From Luzula sylvatica (Eukaryota > Streptophyta > Magnoliopsida > Poales > Juncaceae), in assembly GCA_946800325.1 (NCBI GenBank), contig OX326958.1, forward strand, positions 14,412,992-14,476,991: a DNA stretch of 64,000 nucleotides, in the 5' to 3' direction. The position numbers and the translations under genes were made by a program. Shown here one piece after another: positions 54,601-64,000 of this stretch (position 1 is the first letter of the stretch; each line of letters starts with the position of its first letter). Below the pieces are notes generated by a model that made no database searches, was not told where the DNA came from, and worked only from the letters and a program-made list of their open reading frames with translations.

Positions 54601-57310
54601 TTTGAATCGTATCTTTTACTACATAACATTTCACCAAAATTTACAAACACTAAGAAAGTTTGTTTTTCGATACAAAACAATCTGTTTATGCTTTGGGGAG
54701 TTCAAATAACGTATTTTGATATCATTTGAATCGTATCTTTTACCACATAACATTTCACCAAAATTTACAAACACTAAGAAAGTTTGTTTTTCGATTCAAA
54801 AAAATCTGTTTATGCTTTGGGGAGTTCAAATAACGTATTTTGAGATCATTTGAATCGTATCTTTTACCATATAACATTTCACCAAAATTTACAAACACTA
54901 AGAAAGTTTGTTTTTCGATTCAAAACAATTTGTTTATGCTTTGGGGAGTTTAAATAACGTATTTTGAGATCATTTGAATCGTATCTTTTACTCCATAACA
55001 TTTCACCAAAATTTACAAACACTAAGAAAGTTTGTTTTTCGATTCAAAACAATTTGTTTATGCTTTGGGGAGTTTAAATAACGTATTTTGAGATCATTTG
55101 AATCGTATCTTTTACTCCATAACATTTCACCAAAATTTACAAACACTAAGAAAGTTTGTTTTTCGATTCAAAACAATATGTTTATGCTTTGGGGAGTTCC
55201 AATAACGTATTTTTACATCATTTGAATCGTATCTTTTACCACATAACATTTCACCAAAATTAACAAACACTAAGAAAGTTTGTTTTTCGATTCAAAACAA
55301 TCTGTTTATGCTTTGGGGAGTTCCAATAACGTATATTTAGATCATTTGAATCGTACCTTTTACCACATAACATTTCACCAAAATTTACAAACACTAAGAA
55401 AGTTTGTTTTTCGATTCAAAACAATTTGTTTATGCTTTGGGGAGTTTAAATAACGTATTTTGAGATCATTTGAATCGTATCTTTTTCTACATAACATTTC
55501 ACCAAAATTTACAAACACTAAGAAAGTTTGTTTTTCGATTCAAAACGATATGTTTATGATTTGGGGAGTTCAAATAATGTATTTTGAGATCATTTGAATC
55601 GTATCATTTACCACATAACATTTCACCAAAATTTACAAACACTAAGAAAGTTTGTTTTTCGATTCAAAAAAATCTGTTTATGCTTTGGGGAGTTCGAATA
55701 ACGTATTTTGAGATCATTTGAATCGTATCTTTTACCACATAACATTTCACCAAAATTTACAAACACTAAGACAGTTTGTTTTTCGATTCAAAACAATTTG
55801 TTTATGCTTTGGGGAGTTCGAATAACGTATTTTGAGATCATTTGAATCGTATCTTTTACCACATAACATTTCACCAAAATTTACAAACACTAAGAAAGTT
55901 TGTTTTTCGATTCAAAACAATTTGTTTATGCTTTGGGGAGTTTAAATAACGTATTTTGAGATCATTTGAATCGTATATTTTACTCCATAACATTTCACCA
56001 AAATTTACAAACACTAAGAAAGTTTGTTTTTCGATTCAAAACAATTTGTTTATTCTTTGGGGAGTTTAAATAACGTATTTAGAGATCATTTGAATCGTAT
56101 CTTTTACTCCATAACATTTCACCAATATTTACAAACACTAAGAAAGTTTGTTTTTCGATTCAAAACAATATGTTTATGCTTTGGGGAGTTCCAATAACGT
56201 ATTTTTACATCATTTGAATCGTATCTTTTACCACATAACATTTCACCAAAATTAACAAACACTAAGAAAGTTTGTTTTTCGATTCAAAACAATCTGTTTA
56301 TGCTTTGGGGAGTTCAAATAACGTATTTTGAGATCATTTGAATCGTATCTTTTACGACATAACATTTCACCAAAATTTACAAACACTAAGAAAGTTTGTT
56401 TTTCGATTCAAAACAATCTGTTTATGCTTTGGGGAGTTCAAATAACGTATTTTGAGATCATTTGAATCGTATCTTTTACTACATAACATTTCACCAAAAT
56501 TTACAAACACTAAGAAAGTATGTTTTTCGATTCAAAACAATTTGTTTATGCTTTGGGGAGTTCAAATAACGTATTTTGAGATCATTTATATCGTATCTTT
56601 TACTACATAACATTTCACCAAAATTTACAAACACTAAGAAAGTTTGTTTTTCGATTCAAAACAATATGTTTATGCTTTGGGGAGTTCAAATAATGTATTT
56701 TGAGATCATTTGAATCGTATCTTTTACCACATAACATTTCACCAAAATTTACAAACACTAAGAAAGTTTGTTTTTCGATTCAAAGCAATCTGTTTATGCT
56801 ATGGGGAGTTCAAATAACGTATTTTGAGATCATTTGAATCGTATCTTTTACCACATAACATTTCACCACAATTTACAAACACTGAGACAGTTTGTTTTTC
56901 GATTCAAAACAATTTGTTTATGCTTTGGGTAGTTCAAATAACGTATTTTTAGATCATTTGAATCGTATCTTTTACCACATAACATTTCACCAAAATTTAC
57001 AAATACTAAGAAAGTTTGTTTTTCGATTCAAAACAATTTGTTTATGCTTTGGGGCGTTCAAATAACGTATTTTGAGATCATTTGAATCGTATCTTTTACT
57101 ACATAACATTTCACCAAAATTTACAAACACTAAGAAAGTTTGTTTTTCGATTCAAAACAATCTGTTTATGCTTTGGGGAGTTCAAATAATGTATTTTGAG
57201 ATCATTTGAATCGTATCTTTTACCACATAACATTTCACCAAAATTTACAAACACTAAGAAAGTTTATTTTTCGATTCAAAACAATCTGTTTATTCTTTGG
57301 GGAGTACAAA
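51690..57310 (+). repeat. Large segmental duplicate F, right copy
   Basis: Right partner of 44000-49500. Private changes include aaaataatctg near 52567, caccgaaattt near 53641, cttgtacc near 54243 and a gttccaat/tatatttag monomer near 55322. The 42.6-44.0 kb region resembles 50.3-51.7 kb at the same 7687-bp lag but with several monomers differing, so the event may have begun further left. Confidence 0.85.
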
Positions 57311-59270
57311 TAACGTATTTTGAGATCATTTGAATCGTATCTTTTACTACATAACATTTCACCAAAATTTACAAACACTAAGAAAGTTTGTTTTTCGATT
57401 CAAAACAATCTGTTTCTGCTTTGGGGAGTTCAAATAATGTATTTTGAGATCATTTGAATCGTATCTTTTACCACATAACATTTCACCAAAATTTACAAAC
57501 ACTAAGAAAGTTTATTTTTCGATTCAAAACAATCTGTTTATGCTTTGGGGAGTACAAATAACGTATTTTGAGATCATTTGAATCGTATCTTTTACTACAT
57601 AACATTTCACCAAAATTTACAAACACTAAGAAAGTTTGTTTTTCGATACAAAACAATCTGTTTATGCTTTGGGGAGTTCAAATAACGTATTTTGAGATCA
57701 TTTGAATCGTATCTTTTACCACATAACATTTCACCAAAATTTACAAACACTAAGAAAGTTTGTTTTTCGATTCAAAAAAATCTGTTTATGCTTTGGGGAG
57801 TTCAAATAACGTATTTTGAGATCATTTGAATCGTATCTTTTACCATATAACATTTCACCAAAATTTACAAACACTAAGAAAGTTTGTTTTTCGATTCAAA
57901 ACAATTTGTTTATGCTTTGGGGAGTTTAAATAACGTATTTTGAGATCATTTGAATCGTATCTTTTACTCCATAACATTTCACCAAAATTTACAAACACTA
58001 AGAAAGTTTGTTTTTCGATTCAAAACAATTTGTTTATGCTTTGGGGAGTTTAAATAACGTATTTTGAGATCATTTGAATCGTATCTTTTACTCCATAACA
58101 TTTCACCAAAATTTACAAACACTAAGAAAGTTTGTTTTTCGATTCAAAACAATATGTTTATGCTTTGGGGAGTTCCAATAACGTATTTTTACATCATTTG
58201 AATTGTATCTTTTACCACATAACATTTCACCAAAATTAACAAACACTAAGAAAGTTTGTTTTTCGATTCAAAACAATCTGTTTATGCTTTGGGGAGTTCA
58301 AATAACGTATTTTTAGATCATTTGAATCGTACCTTTTACCACATAACATTTCACCAAAATTTACAAACACTAAGAAAGTTTGTTTTTCGATTCAAAACAA
58401 TTTGTTTATGCTTTGGGGAGTTTAAATAACGTATTTTGAGATCATTTGAATCGTATCTTTTACTCCATAACATTTCACCAAAATTTACAAACACTAAGAA
58501 AGTTTGTTTTTCGATTCAAAACAATTTGTTTATGCTTTGGGGAGTTTAAATAACGTATTTTGAGATCATTTGAATCGTACCTTTTACCACATAACATTTC
58601 ACCAAAATTTACAAACACTAAGAAAGTTTGTTTTTCGATTCAAAACGATCTGTTTATGATTTGGGGAGTTCAAATAAAGTATTTTGAGATCATTTGAATC
58701 GTATCATTTACCACATAACATTTCACCAAAATTTACAAACACTAAGAAAGTTTGTTTTTCGATTCAAAAAAATCTGTTTATGCTTTGGGGAGTTCGAATA
58801 ACGTATTTTGAGATCATTTGAATCGTATCTTTTACCACATAACATTTCACCAAAATTTACAAACACTAAGACAGTTTGTTTTTCGATTCAAAACAATTTG
58901 TTTATGCTTTGGGGAGTTCGAATAACGTATTTTGAGATCATTTGAATCGTATCTTTTACCACATAACATTTCACCAAAATTTAGAAACACTAAGAAAGTT
59001 TGTTTTTCGATTCAAAACAATCTGTTTATGCTTTGGGGAGTTTAAATAACGTATTTTGAGATCATTTGAATCATATCTTTTACTCCATAACATTTCACCA
59101 AAATTTACAAACACTAAGAAAGTTTGTTTTTCGATTCAAAACAATTTGTTTATGCTTTGGGGAGTTTAAATAACGTATTTTGAGATCATTTGAATCGTAT
59201 CTTTTACTCCATAACATTTCACCAAAATTTACAAACACTAAGAAAGTTTGTTTTTCGATTCAAAACAATA
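55640..59270 (+). repeat. Segmental duplicate G, left copy (partner 60227-63857)
   Basis: Recurs at a constant lag of 4587 bp (37 x 124 minus 1). Shared private changes are attctttggggagtac (57292 and 61879), gaattgtatc (58201 and 62788) and tttagaaacac (58980 and 63567). Left-only changes include attcttt near 56053, tttagagatc near 56080, aataaagtatt near 58674 and gaatcatatc near 59070. The two copies diverge where the left enters the ttccaat monomer at 59288 and the right has ttcaaataatg at 63875. Confidence 0.85.
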
Positions 59271-60226
59271 TGTTTATGCTTTGGGGAGTTCCAATAACGT
59301 ATTTTTACATGATTTGAATCGTATCTTTTACCACATAACATTTCACCAAAATTAACAAACACTAAGAAAGTTTGTTTTTCGATTCAAAACAATCTGTTTA
59401 TGCTTTGGGGAGTTCAAATAACGTATTTTGAGATCATTTGAATCGTATCTTTTACGACATAACATTTCACCAAAATTTACAAACACTAAGAAAGTTTTTT
59501 TTCGATTCAAAACAATCTGTTTATGCTTTGGGGAGTTCAAATAACGTATTTTGAGATCATTTGAATCGTATCTTTTACTACATAACATTTCACCAAAATT
59601 TACAAACACTAAGAAAGTAAGTTTTTCGATTCAAAACAATTTGTTTATGCTTTGGGGAGTTCAAATAACGTATTTTGAGATCATTTATATCGTATCTTTT
59701 ACTACATAACATTTCACCAAAATTTACAAACACTAAGAAAGTTTGTTTTTCGATTCAAAACTATATGTTTATGCTTTGGGGAGTTCAAATAATGTATTTT
59801 GAGATCATTTGAATCGTATCTTTTACCACATAACATTTCACCAAAATTTACAAACACTAAGAAAGTTTGTTTTTCGATTCAAAGCAATATGTTTATGCTA
59901 TGGGGAGTTCAAATAACGTATTTTGAGATCATTTGAATCGTATCTTTTACCCCATAACATTTCACCACAATTTACAAACACTAAGAAAGTTTGTTTTTCG
60001 ATTCAAAGCAATCTGTTTATGCTATGGGGAGTTCAAATAACGTATTTTTAGATCATTTGAATCGTACCTTTTACCACATAACATTTCACCAAAATTTACA
60101 AACACTAAGAAAGTTTGTTTTTCGATTCAAAACAATTTGTTTATGCTTTGGGGAGTTTAAATAACGTATTTTGAGATCATTTGAATCGTATCATTTACCA
60201 CATAACATTTCACCAAAATTTACAAA

Positions 60227-63200
60227 CACTAAGAAAGTTTGTTTTTCGATTCAAAAAAATCTGTTTATGCTTTGGGGAGTTCGAATAACGTATTTTGAGA
60301 TCATTTGAATCGTATCTTTTACCACATAACATTTCACCAAAATTTACAAACACTAAGACAGTTTGTTTTTCGATTCAAAACAATTTGTTTATGCTTTGGG
60401 GAGTTCGAATAACGTATTTTGAGATCATTTGAATCGTATCTTTTACCACATAACATTTCACCAAAATTTACAAACACTAAGAAAGTTTGTTTTTCGATTC
60501 AAAACAATTTGTTTATGCTTTGGGGAGGTTAAATAACGTATTTTGAGATCATTTGAATCGTATCTTTTACTCCATAACATTTCACCAAAATTTACAAACA
60601 CTAAGAAAGTTTGTTTTTCGATTCAAAACAATTTGTTTATGCTTTGGGGAGTTTAAATAACGTATTTTGAGATCATTTGAATCGTATCTTTTACTCCATA
60701 ACATTTCACCAAAATTTACAAACACTAAGAAAGTTTGTTTTTCGATTCAAAACAATATGTTTATGCTTTGGGGAGTTCCAATAACGTATTTTTACATCAT
60801 TTGAATCGTATCTTTTACCACATAACATTTCACCAAAATTAACAAACACTAAGAAAGTTTGTTTTTCGATTCAAAACAATCTGTTTATGCTTTGGGGAGT
60901 TCAAATAACGTATTTTGAGATCATTTGAATCGTATCTTTTACGACATAACATTTCACCAAAATTTACAAACACTAAGAAAGTTTGTTTTTCGATTCAAAA
61001 CAATCTGTTTATGCTTTGGGGAGTTGAAATAACGTATTTTGAGATCATTTGAATCGTATCTTTTACTACATAACATTTCACCAAAATTTACAAACACTAA
61101 GAAAGTATGTTTTTCGATTCAAAACAATTTGTTTATGCTTTGGGGAGTTCAAATAACGTATTTTGAGATCATTTATATCGTATCTTTTACTACATAACAT
61201 TTCACCAAAATTTACAAACACTAAGAAAGTTTGTTTTTCGATTCAAAACAATATGTTTATGCTTTGGGGAGTTCAAATAATGTATTTTGAGATCATTTGA
61301 ATCGTATCTTTTACCACATAACATTTCACCAAAATTTACAAACACTAAGAAAGTTTGTTTTTCGATTCAAAGCAATCTGTTTATGCTATGGGGAGTTCAA
61401 ATAACGTATTTTGAGATCATTTGAATCGTATCTTTTACCACATAACATTTCACCACAATTTACAAACACTGAGACAGTTTGTTTTTCGATTCAAAACAAT
61501 TTGTTTATGCTTTGGGTAGTTCAAATAACGTATTTTTAGATCATTTGAATCGTATCTTTTACCACATAACATTTCACCAAAATTTACAAATACTAAGAAA
61601 GTTTGTTTTTCGATTCAAAACAATTTGTTTATGCTTTGGGGCGTTCAAATAACGTATTTTGAGATCATTTGAATCGTATCTTTTACTACATAACATTTCA
61701 CCAAAATTTACAAACACTAAGAAAGTTTGTTTTTCGATTCAAAACAATCTGTTTATGCTTTGGGGAGTTCAAATAATGTATTTTGAGATCATTTGAATCG
61801 TATCTTTTACCACATAACATTTCACCAAAATTTACAAACACTAAGAAAGTTTATTTTTCGATTCAAAACAATCTGTTTATTCTTTGGGGAGTACAAATAA
61901 CGTATTTTGAGATCATTTGAATCGTATCTTTTACTACATAACATTTCACCAAAATTTACAAACACTAAGAAAGTTTGTTTTTCGATTCAAAACAATCTGT
62001 TTCTGCTTTGGGGAGTTCAAATAATGTATTTTGCGATCATTTGAATCGTATCTTTTACCACATAACATTTCACCAAAATTTACAAACACTAAGAAAGTTT
62101 ATTTTTCGATTCAAAACAATCTGTTTATGCTTTGGGGAGTACAAATAACGTGTTTTGAGATCATTTGAATCGTATCTTTTACTACATAACATTTCACCAA
62201 AATTTACAAACACTAAGAAAGTTTGTTTTTCGATACAAAACAATCTGTTTATGCTTTGGGGAGTTCAAATAACGTATTTTGAGATCATTTGAATCGTATC
62301 TTTTACCACATAACATTTCACCAAAATTTACAAACACTAAGAAAGTTTGTTTTTCGATTCAAAAAAATCTGTTTATGCTTTGGGGAGTTCAAATAACGTA
62401 TTTTGAGATCATTTGAATCGTATCTTTTACCATATAACATTTCACCAAAATTTACAAACACTAAGAAAGTTTGTTTTTCGATTCAAAACAATTTGTTTAT
62501 GCTTTGGGGAGTTTAAATAACGTATTTTGAGATCATTTGAATCGTATCTTTTACTCCATAACATTTCACCAAAATTTACAAACACTAAGAAAGTTTGTTT
62601 TTCGATTCAAAACAATTTGTTTATGCTTTGGGGAGTTTAAATAACGTATTTTGAGATCATTTGAATCGTATCTTTTACTCCATAACATTTCACCAAAATT
62701 TACAAACACTAAGAAAGTTTGTTTTTCGATTCAAAACAATATGTTTATGCTTTGGGGAGTTCCAATAACGTATTTTTACATCATTTGAATTGTATCTTTT
62801 ACCACATAACATTTCACCAAAATTAACAAACACTAAGAAAGTTTGTTTTTCGATTCAAAACAATCTGTTTATGCTTTGGGGAGTTCAAATAACGTATTTT
62901 TAGATCATTTGAATCGTACCTTTTACCACATAACATTTCACCAAAATTTACAAACACTAAGAAAGTTTGTTTTTCGATTCAAAACAATTTGTTTATGCTT
63001 TGGGGAGTTTAAATAACGTATTTTGAGATCATTTGAATCGTATCTTTTACTCCATAACATTTCACCAAAATTTACAAACACTAAGAAAGTTTGTTTTTCG
63101 ATTCAAAACAATTTGTTTATGCTTTGGGGAGTTTAAATAACGTATTTTGAGATCATTTGAATCGTACCTTTTACCACATAACATTTCACCAAAATTTACA

Positions 63201-63857
63201 AACACTAAGAAAGTTTGTTTTTCGATTCAAAACGATCTGTTTATGATTTGGGGAGTTCAAATAATGTATTTTGAGATCATTTGAATCGTATCATTTACCA
63301 CATAACATTTCACCAAAATTTACAAACACTAAGAAAGTTTGTTTTTCGATTCAAAAAAATCTGTTTATGCTTTGGGGAGTTCGAATAACGTATTTTGAGA
63401 TCATTTGAATCGTATCTTTTACCACATAACATTTCACCAAAATTTACAAACACTAAGACAGTTTGTTTTTCGATTCAAAACAATTTGTTTATGCTTTGGG
63501 GAGTTCGAATAACGTATTTTGAGATCATTTGAATCGTATCTTTTACCACATAACATTTCACCAAAATTTAGAAACACTAAGAAAGTTTGTTTTTCGATTC
63601 AAAACAATTTGTTTATGCTTTGGGGAGTTTAAATAACGTATTTTGAGATCATTTGAATCGTATCTTTTACTCCATAACATTTCACCAAAATTTACAAACA
63701 CTAAGAAAGTTTGTTTTTCGATTCAAAACAATTTGTTTATGCTTTGGGGAGTTTAAATAACGTATTTTGAGATCATTTGAATCGTATCTTTTACTCCATA
63801 ACATTTCACCAAAATTTACAAACACTAAGAAAGTTTGTTTTTCGATTCAAAACAATA
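60227..63857 (+). repeat. Segmental duplicate G, right copy
   Basis: Right partner of 55640-59270. Right-only changes include gttgaaat near 61023, tttgcgatc near 62032 and cgtgttttg near 62150. Few differences over 3.6 kb indicate a recent event relative to the age of the subtypes. Confidence 0.85.
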
Positions 63858-64000
63858 TGTTTATGCTTTGGGGAGTTCAAATAATGTATTTTGAGATCAT
63901 TTGAATCGTATCTTTTACCACATAACATTTCACCAAAATTTACAAACACTAAGAAAGTTTGTTTTTCGATTCAAAACAATCTGTTTATGCTTTGGGGAGT

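Larger units (their letters stand above)
1..64000 (+). repeat. 124-bp A+T-rich satellite array, whole window
   Basis: The same roughly 124-bp unit recurs head-to-tail throughout, always in the same orientation. Its conserved landmarks, in order, are gtttatgctttggggag, ttcaaataacgtatttt, gagatcatttgaatcg, tatcttttac, cacataacatttcacc, aaaatttacaaacactaag and aaagtttgtttttcgattc. Copies mostly differ from the consensus at a handful of positions. The first gtttatg is at 7 and the last at 63983, and the array runs off both ends. Lags between rare variants are multiples of 124 bp give or take 1 bp, for example 620, 992, 1984 and 7687. The only non-satellite bases are 11664-11780. An array this long, homogeneous and with higher-order structure fits centromeric or pericentromeric heterochromatin. 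Centromere identity is inferred and would need CENH3 or CENP-A mapping. Confidence 0.98.
23400..64000 (+). repeat. Array zone 3: ttcgaataacg / caaagcaat / catttatatcg subtypes
   Basis: From about 23.4 kb the array carries ttcgaataacg monomers (first near 23447). Then tgctatggggag preceded by caaagcaat appears (first near 24915), followed by gagtacaaataacg, tgggtagttc, ggggcgttc and, from about 33150, catttatatcg. A marker monomer with ttccaataacg and aaaattaacaaac recurs about 20 times. The intervals of its right-hand copies are 16, 5, 8, 22, 10, 9, 9, 47, 15, 11, 29, 8, 16, 9, 12 and 16 monomers, so the higher-order unit is irregular rather than fixed. Confidence 0.75.

Noticed and set aside
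1..64000. CRISPR array.
   Set aside because: There are no short repeats with unique spacers: the entire 124-bp unit is conserved, and no cas-like gene is present.

Overview
The window is one uninterrupted block of eukaryotic satellite DNA. A monomer of about 124 bp, roughly 71% A+T (36 G/C in the consensus I derived), is repeated head-to-tail in a single orientation from base 1 to base 64000, about 515 copies. Both window edges fall inside a monomer, so the array continues on each side. I found no intact gene, no structural RNA, no CRISPR array, no recognisable promoter or terminator and no complete transposable element. The open frames of 60-85 codons on either strand are repeat translations created by 1-2 bp indels that shift the 124-bp period.

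The kind of organism is an inference. An array of this length with nested higher-order duplications is typical of centromeric or other heterochromatic satellite of a nuclear chromosome. A 124-bp monomer does not identify a clade. From memory, a satellite of about this size is associated with the holocentromeres of Luzula sylvatica, but I cannot compare sequences and do not assert identity. The one foreign fragment weakly suggests a plant.

Layout. Zone 1 (about 1-15.4 kb) carries private monomer variants (gagaccattt, ttccgataacg, a 122-bp monomer with ggag instead of ggggag) in blocks that recur at lags of 3.3, 4.7, 8.55 and 11.9 kb. Zone 2 (about 15.4-23.4 kb) is a transitional stretch with a gggcagttc variant amplified as a dimer, followed by overlapping duplications at lags of 1985 and 2481 bp. 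Zone 3 (about 23.4-64 kb) carries ttcgaataacg, tgctatggggag with caaagcaat, and catttatatcg variants. It is built from duplications of 5, 9, 16, 18, 22, 37 and 62 monomers, the largest copying about 5.5 kb at a lag near 7.7 kb. Nearly every lag I measured is a whole number of 124-bp monomers give or take 1 bp, as expected from in-register unequal exchange or break-induced copying.

The single interruption is at 11631-11789. A scrambled 114-bp monomer leads into 117 bp of unrelated sequence (about 48% G+C) bracketed by the 9-bp direct repeat gtttatgct. Read on the minus strand, the fragment is open for 37 codons from an ATG and contains PMVCKPLDW followed by LSDL. I tentatively compare this with phage-type RNA polymerases of plant mitochondrial linear plasmids. 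It is the most distinctive object in the window.
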